Shown: positions 25,579 through 34,134, counted from the stretch's first letter. The stretch: DNA of 56,985 bases from Bacteroidaceae bacterium (GCA_017542145.1 JAFXXQ010000042.1:1-56985), one strand, 5' to 3'. The notes: generated by a model from the sequence alone, not told the origin. Numbers and translations are program-made.

Positions 25579-27861
25579 ATGAAACGTACTTTTCTCTCTA
25601 TCCTGCTGGTGTTGTCGGGCGTGACGGCGATTCCTGCCGGGGCACAGATTTCGCTGCAGCCCATCGACCCCCAAGCCACGGGGCCTACACGTCAGCTCTA
25701 CCGCTATCTTCGCGACAAGGTGTGGGGACAGCGAGTGCTGTCGGGCTGTCAGGCCCGATGGGACTATAACACCACCGATGCCGACGGTATCCGCGAGCGT
25801 GCCGGACGCTTCCCCGTTGTCAACATCTTCGATTTCCAACACTTCCGCCAGCGAGGCCTTAACTACAAGGGCCCGACGGCCAAGGCATGGCATGACGCCG
25901 GGGGTATTGTCGGTTTCATCTGGCACTGGAGTGTCCCCATCGATCCGGAGCTGACGCCGAAGGACGGCTTCTCGTTCTATACGCCCAAAGGGGCACAGGG
26001 CCGGCGCGGCACGCAGTTCTCGCCCCGCCGTGCCTTGCAGGAGGGAACACCCGAACAGCGCATCATCAACGAGAACCTCGACACCATTGTCAGCTATCTG
26101 CTCCATTATCAGGAACAGGGAATTCCTATCCTTTGGCGTCCCTTTCACGAGGCTGCTGGCAACACCAACCGTGGCGGCGAAGCATGGTTCTGGTGGGGTA
26201 GCGATGGCGCGGAAGTATTAAAGAAACTCTACCTCTATGCCCAGCGTTACCTCATGGAGCGCGGGGTGCACAACCTCATCTACATCTGGACATCCGAGCT
26301 GGACGACGATGACTGGTACCCTGGCGACGAGTATGTCGATATCGTGGCGCGCGACCAGTATCACGCGCCCTCGCAGCATGGCTCCTTCAAGGAGCAGTTC
26401 GACCTGCTCAGCAGCAAGTATCCCACTAAGATGCTAGCCCTGGCAGAGTGCGACTGTGTGCCGAGTGCCGAGGCCATGGCGCGTGACGATGCCCGCTGGC
26501 TCTTCGTCGCTCCGTGGACGGTGCCCTTCGTTTTCAGCCAGCAGAACGACGATGCTTTCTGGAAACAGTTCCTTGCGGAAGATCTCGTGCTGACGCGCGA
26601 CGAAATAGACCTCTCCGGGCATTACAGACTCAGCATTAACAAGGTGAGCGGGGTGTATGAAAGAGGTGAGCACGCCGTCGTCACGTGCCACGCCGACGAA
26701 GTTCCCCTGGATTCCATCGTTGTGCAGGTATATTATAACAATAAGGTTGGCCGCGAGCTGCGTCTGCTGCCCGCTACGGCGGACTTCACGGTGCTGGAAC
26801 AGGCGCTGGACAGCACGTGTGCCGTGATGGTGGAGGTGACGGAACGTCGCGGACGACAACCTGCTGCCATCGGCTACGTGGTGGCTCCCGAGGGCTTCCG
26901 CGCCGGCTACGACGAGCCCGCCGACCTGATGGACTACTGGGCGGAACAGAAGAAACAGCTGAAGGCTCTGCCCATGCAGGTGAAGACCTCTCCACTGGAT
27001 GTGCCCGAGCACCGGCGGGGCAGCTACGTCTGTCAGGATGTGGAGATCAACTGCCTCGGCCCTGCACCCGTGCGGGCTTACATGGCCAAGCCTGTGGGAG
27101 CGAAGAAAAGGTCGCTACCCATCGTCATCCTGTGCCGTGCTGCGGGCGTCAGCGGCAGCTGGTGCCGCTGTTCGGTGGACGAGTGCGTGAGCAATGCTGC
27201 ATTGGGAAATGGTGCTCTCAGCCTTGACATCAATGCACACGGCATGTTGAATGGTCAGACGGATGACTACTATCGTATGCTGGAGTTCGGCATGCTGCGG
27301 AGCTATTATGAACACAATGCTGCCGACCGCGAGACATACTATTTCCGCGGCATGTACCTTCGGCTGCTGCGCGCCATCGAATACATGACACGCCAGCCTG
27401 AATGGGACGGACGGCGCATCCTTGTCATCGGCGAGAGCCAGGGTGGCGGACAAGCCGTGGCGGCTGCGGGGCTGGACCCGCGCGTCTCGGCTGTCGTGCT
27501 GAACGTTCCCGCCATGCAGGATCTTGGCGGCGCACGTGCCGGTCGCCGTAGCGGATGGCCGCAGCCCATTGAGAATCATTCCACCCTCGACCCCACGATG
27601 ATGGATGCCACGCTGCCCTATTTTGACGGCGCCCTGCTCATCCGCCATTCGACGGCCGAAATCTACTGCGAGATGGGCCTTATCGACACCACCTGCCCGC
27701 CGTCGGGGGTATGGGCTTCGCTGAATGGCGCACAGGGTAAGAAAACAGTCAACTGTGTGCCCTACCGCACCCATGCCTGGCCTTCAGGCGAATGGCTGGG
27801 GCCGTGGAACGAAATGTACTATCGCCCTCGTCTGGCGTTTATTGATAACTACTTAAGATAA
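25579..27861 (+). CDS. Two-domain GH26 mannanase / CE7-type acetyl esterase
   Basis: 760 residues from ATG 25579 (MKRTFLSILLVLSGVTAIPAG). Numbering from the in-frame ATG at 25555: GH26 domain about 35-350 with acid/base Glu199 (WRPFHEAAG) and nucleophile Glu298 (ALAECD); an Ig-like linker about 355-440 ('VSGVYERGEHAVVTCHADEV'); then an AXE1/CE7 alpha/beta hydrolase about 445-768 with Ser628 in GESQGGGQ, Asp711 in LIDTTCPPS and His740 in YRTHAW, a complete triad. CE7 enzymes deacetylate oligosaccharides. Joined to a mannanase, it points to O-acetylated (gluco)mannan as substrate. The codons before 25579 are repeat-like (CATTATCCATT) and probably untranslated. Confidence 0.92.
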   Translation: MKRTFLSILLVLSGVTAIPAGAQISLQPIDPQATGPTRQLYRYLRDKVWGQRVLSGCQARWDYNTTDADGIRERAGRFPVVNIFDFQHFRQRGLNYKGPTAKAWHDAGGIVGFIWHWSVPIDPELTPKDGFSFYTPKGAQGRRGTQFSPRRALQEGTPEQRIINENLDTIVSYLLHYQEQGIPILWRPFHEAAGNTNRGGEAWFWWGSDGAEVLKKLYLYAQRYLMERGVHNLIYIWTSELDDDDWYPGDEYVDIVARDQYHAPSQHGSFKEQFDLLSSKYPTKMLALAECDCVPSAEAMARDDARWLFVAPWTVPFVFSQQNDDAFWKQFLAEDLVLTRDEIDLSGHYRLSINKVSGVYERGEHAVVTCHADEVPLDSIVVQVYYNNKVGRELRLLPATADFTVLEQALDSTCAVMVEVTERRGRQPAAIGYVVAPEGFRAGYDEPADLMDYWAEQKKQLKALPMQVKTSPLDVPEHRRGSYVCQDVEINCLGPAPVRAYMAKPVGAKKRSLPIVILCRAAGVSGSWCRCSVDECVSNAALGNGALSLDINAHGMLNGQTDDYYRMLEFGMLRSYYEHNAADRETYYFRGMYLRLLRAIEYMTRQPEWDGRRILVIGESQGGGQAVAAAGLDPRVSAVVLNVPAMQDLGGARAGRRSGWPQPIENHSTLDPTMMDATLPYFDGALLIRHSTAEIYCEMGLIDTTCPPSGVWASLNGAQGKKTVNCVPYRTHAWPSGEWLGPWNEMYYRPRLAFIDNYLR

Positions 27862-27876
27862 TTAAACGCCAATGTA

Positions 27877-27937
27877 TTGACTTCGTCTTATCTTGTCACG
27901 ACTCGGAAAAATTTTTGCTCTCGCTGCTCCAAGATTT
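27877..27937 (+). repeat. Hairpin repeat, copy 1
   Basis: 61 bp. Conserved left arm starting TTGACTTCGTCTTATC and containing ACGACTCGG; conserved right arm CTCGCTGCTCCAAGATTT. ATCTTG in the left arm pairs with CAAGAT in the right arm. The tip is AAAAATTTTT. It overlaps copy 2 by 2 bp. Confidence 0.85.
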
Positions 27938-28010
27938 GACTTCGTCTTATCTTGTCGCGACTCGGCAGAGATTGTGCAAGCCCATCTCTGCTCTCGCTGC
28001 TCCAAGATTT
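27936..28010 (+). repeat. Hairpin repeat, copy 2
   Basis: 75 bp with the same arms as copy 1. The tip is longer and different: GCAGAGAT (27965-27972) pairs with ATCTCTGC (27984-27991). Direct tandem arrangement with copy 1. Confidence 0.88.
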
Positions 28011-28043
28011 CCTTTTTTCAAGAAAAACTGCTATTTTTGCCCA

Positions 28044-29156
28044 ATGAAAATGAATAGACTGACGATTGTACTGCTGTGCCTCGTGCCGATGGCAACCATC
28101 GCGACGGGGCAGACAGCGTGGCGCCCTGCCGACCCTGAGGCTACGCCCGAGGCGGTGGCGCTCATGGAACGCCTGCACACGCTGCAGGGGAAGGGAGTGA
28201 TGTACGGCCATCAGGACGACTTGCTCTACGGCTACACGTGGTGGGGCGAGGCGGAACGCTCGGACACCCGCGACGCCACGGGCGACTATCCCGCCATAGC
28301 GGGCTTCGAACTGGGCGAGTTGGAACTGGGCTACAAAGTGAGCCTCGACTCGGTGGCGTTTGCCGACATCCGCGACCGGTGGCGGTGGTGGCATGCACAG
28401 GGTGGCATCGTCACGGTGTCGTGGCATGTTGTCAACCCTGTCTCGTCGCAGTGGCCAGGCATCAAGGAGCCCAATGGTGCCGGCTCGGCATGGGATGTCG
28501 GGATGCTGTCGGCCGACGGCATTGATGCTGTTCGCTCGGTGCTACCCGGAGGAACAAACAACGCCATGTTCACCCAGTGGCTCGACCGTCTGGCACGCTT
28601 CTTCCTCAGCATTCGCGATGACGGGGGACGGCTCATCCCCTTCATCTTCCGTCCCTGGCATGAGCACTCTGGCTCGTTCTTCTGGTGGGGACGCACGCGC
28701 TGCACCGACGACGAGTATGCGCAGTTGTGGCGGTGGACAGTCAGTTACCTCCGTTCCAAGGGGCTGCACCAGATTCTTTATGCCTACAACACGGACAAGG
28801 TCTATTCGGCCGAGGAGTACCTGCGCGGCTATCCGGGCGATGAATATGTGGATATGCTCACCCTCGACTGGTATGGCCAGGGTGATGACTTCGTGCGCGA
28901 CGCAGGTGCTGCGCTGTCGTTTGTCGGCGAGCTGGCAGCGCAGAAGGATAAGCCCTTTGCGCTGAGCGAGTGTGGCCCGCTGTCTCCCGGGCTGACGGAG
29001 ATGCTGGCGGACAGCCGATGCTCGTACCTCCTCACGTGGCGCCATGCTCCCGTCCGGGGACGTCGCCGTGCATGGGGCCGCGAACAGCACGAGCAAAACC
29101 TCCAGCAGTTGAAGGAGCATCCGAAGTTCCTGTTTTTAGAAGAAATAAAAAAGTGA
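28044..29156 (+). CDS. GH26 beta-mannanase, possibly mannobiohydrolase-like
   Basis: 370 residues from ATG 28044 (MKMNRLTIVLLCLVPMATIATGQ). Numbered from this start, acid/base Glu207 in FRPWHEHSG and nucleophile Glu309 in ALSECGP. GHQDDLLYG, TVSWHVVNP and GYPGDEYVDMLTLDWYG resemble GH26 members that release mannobiose in Bacteroides, but exo action cannot be proved from sequence. It has a signal peptide without lipobox. The C-terminus is unusually basic (APVRGRRRAWGREQHEQ) where many homologues have a PYPG-type segment. The -7 box ends only 5 nt before the ATG, so the transcript may be leaderless. Confidence 0.92.
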   Translation: MKMNRLTIVLLCLVPMATIATGQTAWRPADPEATPEAVALMERLHTLQGKGVMYGHQDDLLYGYTWWGEAERSDTRDATGDYPAIAGFELGELELGYKVSLDSVAFADIRDRWRWWHAQGGIVTVSWHVVNPVSSQWPGIKEPNGAGSAWDVGMLSADGIDAVRSVLPGGTNNAMFTQWLDRLARFFLSIRDDGGRLIPFIFRPWHEHSGSFFWWGRTRCTDDEYAQLWRWTVSYLRSKGLHQILYAYNTDKVYSAEEYLRGYPGDEYVDMLTLDWYGQGDDFVRDAGAALSFVGELAAQKDKPFALSECGPLSPGLTEMLADSRCSYLLTWRHAPVRGRRRAWGREQHEQNLQQLKEHPKFLFLEEIKK

Positions 29157-29292
29157 AAAAGCTTACATTTTTTTCGACTACGTATTTCACGAATTATACG
29201 AATTCATAATCTCGTTTTACCGCATGGTCGTTAAACGATAAACGTTAAACGTTAAACGAAAACTCCTAATTCCTAATTTTTTAATTTTAAAA

Positions 29293-30537
29293 GTGAAAAC
29301 ATCAATTAAATCTATGTCCGTGGCGCTGCTGGTAGCGGCGCTGCTGGTTGCTCCCCTCAGCGCCCGTGCGCAGAAGTGGGAAGGCATGGGTCGCACCCCG
29401 CAGATGGGTTGGAACACGTGGAACAAGTTTGCCGGACGCATCAACGAGAAGCTCATCCGCGAGACGGCTGACGCCATGGTCAGCGAAGGACTGCTCGACG
29501 CCGGCTACGTCTATCTGAACATGGACGACTGTTGGCACGGCGAGCGCAATGCCGACGGCTTCATCACTGAGAACAGGGAGAAGTTTCCCTCGGGGCTGAA
29601 GGCGGTGGCGGACTATGTCCACTCGAAAGGCCTCAAGTTCGGCATCTATTCCGATGCGGGGCGCAAGACGTGTGGCGGCTATCCCGGGTCGTTCGGACAT
29701 GAGTATCAGGACGCCATACAGTATGCCCGCTGGGGAGTGGATTACCTGAAGTACGACTGGTGTGAGACGGAGGACATCAATCCCCGCGGCGCCTACGGGC
29801 TGATGCGCGATGCGCTGAGGGCTGCCGGACGACCCGTCTTCTTCAGCATGTGCGAGTGGGGACAGAGCAGGCCGTGGACATGGGCTGCCGAGGTGGGCCA
29901 CTCGTGGCGTACGACGGGCGACATCAGCGCCATCTTCGACGGCAAGGGACTCCGCTCGTGGGAGAACAGTGTCATGACCATCCTGGAGCAGAACGCGGGG
30001 CTGCGCAAGTATGCCGGCCCGGGTCATTGGAACGATCCCGATATGCTGGAGGTGGGCAACGGCATGACCGTGAACGAGGACCGCGCCCACTTCACCCTCT
30101 GGTGCATGATGGCCGCGCCGCTCATCCTGGGCAATGACATCACGAACATGACGCAGGAGACGCGCGACATCATCCTCAACCGCGACGTCATCGCCATCGA
30201 CCAGGACACGCTGGGCGTACAGGGCCTCCGCCTGAAGGACGAGGGCGGTCTGCAGTACTGGTTCAAGCCTCTGGCAGGCGGCGACTGGGCGTTCTGCCTC
30301 TTCAACCGCGGCACAGAGCCCGTCAGCCAGACCATCGACTGGCAGACGCTCTGCTTCACCGACGAGGAGGTGTCAGGCCTCTCCACAGCGTTCGACACCA
30401 CCGTCTATACCCTGCGCAACCTCTGGGAGAAACCCACCAAGAAAAAAGCCAAGGCCGTCACCACGAAGAAGCCGCTCGCCGTCACCGTCCCCGGCCGCGA
30501 CGTGCTGCTCTTCCGCCTGACACCGGTGGAGAAATAA
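29293..30537 (+). CDS. GH27 alpha-galactosidase
   Basis: 414 residues starting at GTG 29293, which gives the basic start of a normal signal peptide (MKTSIKSMSVALLVAALLVA); an ATG at 29314 would lose it. Clan GH-D (beta/alpha)8 domain: TPQMGWNTWN, YLNMDDCWHG, nucleophile Asp155 in YLKYDWCE and acid/base Asp210 in WRTTGD. LILGNDI and VIAIDQDTLGVQG follow, then a C-terminal beta domain. It removes alpha-1,6-galactose branches from galactomannan or galactoglucomannan, so GH26 enzymes can reach the backbone. The linker KKKAKAVTTKK near the C-terminus is low-complexity. Confidence 0.95.
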   Translation: MKTSIKSMSVALLVAALLVAPLSARAQKWEGMGRTPQMGWNTWNKFAGRINEKLIRETADAMVSEGLLDAGYVYLNMDDCWHGERNADGFITENREKFPSGLKAVADYVHSKGLKFGIYSDAGRKTCGGYPGSFGHEYQDAIQYARWGVDYLKYDWCETEDINPRGAYGLMRDALRAAGRPVFFSMCEWGQSRPWTWAAEVGHSWRTTGDISAIFDGKGLRSWENSVMTILEQNAGLRKYAGPGHWNDPDMLEVGNGMTVNEDRAHFTLWCMMAAPLILGNDITNMTQETRDIILNRDVIAIDQDTLGVQGLRLKDEGGLQYWFKPLAGGDWAFCLFNRGTEPVSQTIDWQTLCFTDEEVSGLSTAFDTTVYTLRNLWEKPTKKKAKAVTTKKPLAVTVPGRDVLLFRLTPVEK

Positions 30538-30597
30538 TGACTCAACTTTCGGAAGTTACCCGAGTCTGCTTCGCAGAGAAATAATACAATAATTTAT

Positions 30598-30668
30598 TTG
30601 ACTATGTCTTATCTTGTCACGACTCGGCAAAATGAGCAAGCTCTTTTGCGCTCGCTGTTCCAAGATTT
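30598..30668 (+). repeat. Hairpin repeat, copy 3
   Basis: 71 bp with the conserved arms. The tip is GCAAAA-T-GAGC (30627-30637), AA loop, GCTC-TTTTGC (30640-30649): a 10-bp stem with one bulged T. The sequence is unrelated to the tips of copies 1, 2 and 4. Confidence 0.9.
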
Positions 30669-30749
30669 CAAAATGATTCAAAATTAGGACTATTCACAGG
30701 AAACGTGTTATTGAAATTTTGTAAAATTTTGTATAAGATTTTGTTTTAT

Positions 30750-30820
30750 TTGACTTTGTCTTCTCTTGTCGCGACTCGGCCAATCAAACTAGTTTGTTGG
30801 CGCTCGCTGTTCCAAGATTT
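30750..30820 (+). repeat. Hairpin repeat, copy 4
   Basis: 71 bp with the conserved arms. The tip is GCCAA-T-CAAAC (30779-30789), TA loop, GTTTG-TTGGC (30792-30801): a 10-bp stem with a bulged T, as in copy 3 but built of different bases. GCGA and TCGC, and CTTG and CAAG, extend the stem below. Confidence 0.9.
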
Positions 30821-30891
30821 CTGCCTTGAAGAGGCACTCTCATAAACTTCCGAAACGTTAATGACCTTACCAGACAATAAATATAAAAGAG

Positions 30892-33012
30892 ATGAAAGCA
30901 AGATTACATGTTCTTCTGGCCGCTGCGCTCGCCGCCGCCACGGCCATCGGCCATGCCGCCGACGTGCAGACCGTGCGTCTCAGCGCTACCGACACCGGCG
31001 GACTGTTTGAAGGCATCGGTGCCGTTAACGGCGGCGGCGCTACGGCCGTACTACTTAAAGACTACCCCGAGCCGCAGCGCTCGCAGATTATGGATCTCGT
31101 GTTCCGTCCCATGTTCGGTGCCTCCGTCAGCACCATGCTCACCGAGATTCCTGGCGACGGCAACAGCACGCAGGGCTCTATGCCTACCCACAGCCATTGG
31201 CGCGGCGACTTCAATGCCCACCGCGGATACACATGGTGGGTGCTCAGCGAGGCCATGGCCCGCAACCCGCAGCTGACGCTCGACGCCACGGGCTGGAGCG
31301 CTCCGGCATGGGTGGGCAGCTTCTGGAGCCAGGACATGGCGGACTACTACGTCAGCTGGCTGAAGGGGCTGCGCCACGTCCACGGGCTGGAGCTCGACGC
31401 CATCGGCTGCCACAACGAGAAGGGCTACAACTACGACTTCGCCAAGGCCCTGCGCCGCACGATGGACGAGAACGGCTTTGCCGACGTCCGCCTGCATGCC
31501 TTCGACAACTGGGGTGGCAGCAAACTGGAGTTCCTCGACGAGATGCTGCGCGACACGGCTCTCGCCGCCGCCATCGACATCGTCAGCGCACATACCTATA
31601 GCGAAATTCCCGTCACCCCCGAACAGCGCGAGAAAATCCGCCAGCTCGGCAAGCCGCTCTGGAACAGCGAGGAACACATCTATCGTCCGGGCTTCGACTG
31701 CCTGATAACCATCGTCAAGTGCTTCAACGAAAACTACGTCGTCAGCGGCGCCACGAAGGTGGTCAACTGGTACGACATCGCCGGTGTCTATCCGCTGGAG
31801 CCCTATAGCCATGACCCCGCCATGCTGCTGGCCCGTGAGCCGTGGAGCGGACACTACGCCGTCCGCGAGGCCCTCTGGGGCTATGCCCATTACGGACAGT
31901 TCACACGGCTGGGCTGGTACTATGTCGATGGCGGCTGCACGCTGCTCGACGGCGGCGGCAGCATGGCCACCCTCCGCGACCCCGCCACGGGCGACTACAG
32001 CATCGTCATCGAAACGAAGAATGCCAAGGCTCCCCAGACCATTCAGGTCAAGGTCAGCACGAAGGGCACCAGGGGCGTGAAAGGCCTGTCGGGCGGCAAG
32101 CTCTGCGTGTGGCGCAGCACGAAGGACGAGCAGTTCGTCCGCCTTGCCGACATCACGCCCCGCGGCGGAAGCTTCACACTGACGCTCGAGCCCGGCGCCG
32201 TCTATTCCCTCTCCACCACCTCCGGGCAGCAGAAGGGCTCGTACAGCGACATCCCCGCCTCGGCACCCTTCCCCCTGCCCTATAACGACGACTTCGACGG
32301 CTATCGCCCCGCCGCGGCATGGGGCTACCTGCCACACTACACCGCCGACCTCATCGGTGCCTTCGAACTCACCGAACGGCCCGACGGCAAGGGACAATGC
32401 ATCCGTCAGGTGGTGGGCGACCACACCCTCAGCTGGGCACCCGAGTGGCACCACTACACCATCCTCGGCGACTCGGCATGGACGGACTACGAGGTCAGCG
32501 CCGACGTCTGGCTCAATCCGGGCGACGAGGCAGCCGTCATGGGACACCTCTGCGACGTGGGCTCGGGCTACGGCATCTGGGCCAAGGGCTACTACGTGAA
32601 GCTCGACGACCGCGGCTGCGTCTCGCTTGTCGTCAGCCGCGGCAAGCTGGACAAACGAGAGCTCATCGGCGATGCTGAGCAGCAGGCGCTCATCCGCGCC
32701 CGCCGCGACAGGGAGCGGGGCGGCGAGCATGTCCTCGCTGCCGACACCCTCGACGGCATCGCCCCCTGCCAGTGGCACAGGCTCTCCATCCGCTTCGAGG
32801 GCACGACGATAAAGGGCTGCATCGACGGCAAGGAGGTCGTCAGCACCACCTCGCCCGAGTACCCGAAGGGCATGGCCGGACTGATGGCTCCGCTGAAGGG
32901 CAAGAATGTCTGCACACCCTATTTCGACAACCTGCGCATCGCCCCCCTCGGCCGTACCGCACCCACTCGCCCCATAGCGGCGAAGACCGTCCGGCCATTG
33001 TATGCTTTGTAG
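30892..33012 (+). CDS. GH59 beta-galactosidase (galactocerebrosidase family)
   Basis: 706 residues with signal peptide (MKARLHVLLAAALAAATAIGHA). It is strikingly similar along its length to the animal galactocerebrosidase family: LFEGIGAVNGGGATAVLLKD, YPEPQRSQIMD, acid/base Glu176 in GCHNEKGYNY, nucleophile Glu260 in PLWNSEEHIY, then AREPWSGHYAV and FTRLGWYYVDGG. The TIM barrel (about 35-340) is followed by a beta-sandwich and a C-terminal lectin-like domain (about 460-690), the GALC layout. GH59 hydrolyses beta-galactosides. In this mannan cluster a role in removing beta-galactose from branched galactoglucomannan is more plausible than a lipid substrate (inference). Its high GC content and C-ending codons match its neighbours. 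Confidence 0.93.
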   Translation: MKARLHVLLAAALAAATAIGHAADVQTVRLSATDTGGLFEGIGAVNGGGATAVLLKDYPEPQRSQIMDLVFRPMFGASVSTMLTEIPGDGNSTQGSMPTHSHWRGDFNAHRGYTWWVLSEAMARNPQLTLDATGWSAPAWVGSFWSQDMADYYVSWLKGLRHVHGLELDAIGCHNEKGYNYDFAKALRRTMDENGFADVRLHAFDNWGGSKLEFLDEMLRDTALAAAIDIVSAHTYSEIPVTPEQREKIRQLGKPLWNSEEHIYRPGFDCLITIVKCFNENYVVSGATKVVNWYDIAGVYPLEPYSHDPAMLLAREPWSGHYAVREALWGYAHYGQFTRLGWYYVDGGCTLLDGGGSMATLRDPATGDYSIVIETKNAKAPQTIQVKVSTKGTRGVKGLSGGKLCVWRSTKDEQFVRLADITPRGGSFTLTLEPGAVYSLSTTSGQQKGSYSDIPASAPFPLPYNDDFDGYRPAAAWGYLPHYTADLIGAFELTERPDGKGQCIRQVVGDHTLSWAPEWHHYTILGDSAWTDYEVSADVWLNPGDEAAVMGHLCDVGSGYGIWAKGYYVKLDDRGCVSLVVSRGKLDKRELIGDAEQQALIRARRDRERGGEHVLAADTLDGIAPCQWHRLSIRFEGTTIKGCIDGKEVVSTTSPEYPKGMAGLMAPLKGKNVCTPYFDNLRIAPLGRTAPTRPIAAKTVRPLYAL

Positions 33013-33054
33013 TTTATTCTTATCACAAAATCCTATAGGTCAGAAAATTGGAAA

Positions 33055-34134
33055 ATGAAAAAAGTGCTTTGCAGTTTGCTATGCGTTGTCTTCTGTGGCG
33101 GGACGGCCATGGCTCAGCGTGGGCGAACCATCTCGCCTGCTGATACACTACGCTCCATCGTTGCTAATTCCGATGGCTCAGTGTCGTTCCGCATCTATGC
33201 GCCAAAGGCGCAGGAGGTGACGTTGGGGGGCGATTTCTCCGGTCTGAGGGCCGTGTTCTCAAAAGGCGACAACGGAATCTGGACAGCCCGCGTCCCCAAG
33301 GTGGGGACGGATGCATACCGTTATTTTTTCGTGGTGGATGGCGTAAAGGTCATTGACCCCCGCTATTCGCTATACAGCGAGATTACCCCTGTGGCGCGTA
33401 TCACCAACGATGAGGATATCTTCTGGGCTAAGCGCGACGTCCCCCACGGCCCCATCCAGCAGATCAGCTACTACTCCACTACGACAGGGCGGACACGCAG
33501 CATGCACGTCTGGGTTCCTGCCGGCAATGCATCGTGGAAAGCGCTACCCGTGTTCTACCTCATTCACGGCGGTGGCGACAATGATGCCTCGTGGACGGGC
33601 ATCGGTTGTGCGGCCGACATCCTCGACAACCTCTACGCCGAAGGGAAAATCAAGCCGATGATTGTCGTCATGCCCCACGGCGGAATGGACACGAAGCTTT
33701 TCGTCGATGAGATGGTCAAGGACATCATGCCGCGCGTAGCTCAGCAATACCGCATCAAGCGAGGCCCTGCCAACACGGCCTTGGCCGGACTTTCCATGGG
33801 AGGGCTGGAGACGCTGAACCTCATCACCTCTTATCCGGAGCTCTTCGGATACATCAACGTGATGAGTTCCGGCTGGTTCGGCAGCGACGAAGCCGCACTT
33901 CGCGAACACACGGCAAAACTCCGCACCCTTGCTCCCAAGCTGAACAAGACGGCACGGCTGCTTCGGTTTACGATGGGCGGACGCGAGGACTTTGCATGGA
34001 CTAACGGACAGCAGACCGTCAACTGCTTCAAGGAGGCAGGCATCAAGCACGAGTATAGTGAGACCCCTGGCGGACACAGTTGGCACGTTTGGCACTACGA
34101 CCTGCGCGACTTCGCTCCACGCCTCTTCAAATAA
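33055..34134 (+). CDS. CBM48-like plus CE1 esterase
   Basis: 359 residues with signal peptide (MKKVLCSLLCVVFCGGTAMAQ). An N-terminal E-set/CBM48-like domain (about 35-125, 'SVSFRIYAPKAQEVTLGGDF', 'AYRYFFVVDG') leads into an alpha/beta hydrolase of the esterase D/CE1 type: FYLIHGGGDND, nucleophile Ser247 in GLSMGG, acidic residues 311-312 in GGREDF and His341 in PGGHSWHVW. Such enzymes remove feruloyl or acetyl groups from plant polysaccharides. It comes 42 bp after the GH59 gene and is probably cotranscribed. The exact ester bond is not predictable here, but acetyl on mannan fits the CE7 partner. Confidence 0.9.
   Translation: MKKVLCSLLCVVFCGGTAMAQRGRTISPADTLRSIVANSDGSVSFRIYAPKAQEVTLGGDFSGLRAVFSKGDNGIWTARVPKVGTDAYRYFFVVDGVKVIDPRYSLYSEITPVARITNDEDIFWAKRDVPHGPIQQISYYSTTTGRTRSMHVWVPAGNASWKALPVFYLIHGGGDNDASWTGIGCAADILDNLYAEGKIKPMIVVMPHGGMDTKLFVDEMVKDIMPRVAQQYRIKRGPANTALAGLSMGGLETLNLITSYPELFGYINVMSSGWFGSDEAALREHTAKLRTLAPKLNKTARLLRFTMGGREDFAWTNGQQTVNCFKEAGIKHEYSETPGGHSWHVWHYDLRDFAPRLFK

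Larger units (their letters stand above)
27862..28043. other. Intergenic gap with two tandem hairpin repeats and a promoter box
   Basis: The 182-bp gap is almost filled by two hairpin repeats (27877-27937 and 27936-28010). TATTTTTG at 28032-28039 is a likely -7 box for the next GH26 gene, with a near -33 TTTC at 28008-28011 provided by the end of the second repeat. Confidence 0.7.
30538..30891. other. 354-bp gap holding two hairpin repeats between 11-bp inverted repeats
   Basis: No gene seen. TTTCGGAAGTT at 30547-30557 and its exact complement AACTTCCGAAA at 30845-30855 bracket hairpin copies 3 and 4. Between the copies (30669-30749) lies AT-rich sequence with ATTTTGTA-like repeats. No terminator or -33/-7 promoter pair is clear. 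Confidence 0.65.

Noticed and set aside
27877..28010. Rho-independent terminators
   Set aside because: The hairpins are AT/GC mixed, have long conserved single-stranded flanks and no U-tract; the conservation of the arms is not explained by termination.
31051..32778. Long open frame opposite the GH59 gene (575 codons)
   Set aside because: Antisense to a gene with complete GH59 motifs; the composition is that of a reverse-complement shadow, with no signal or domain.
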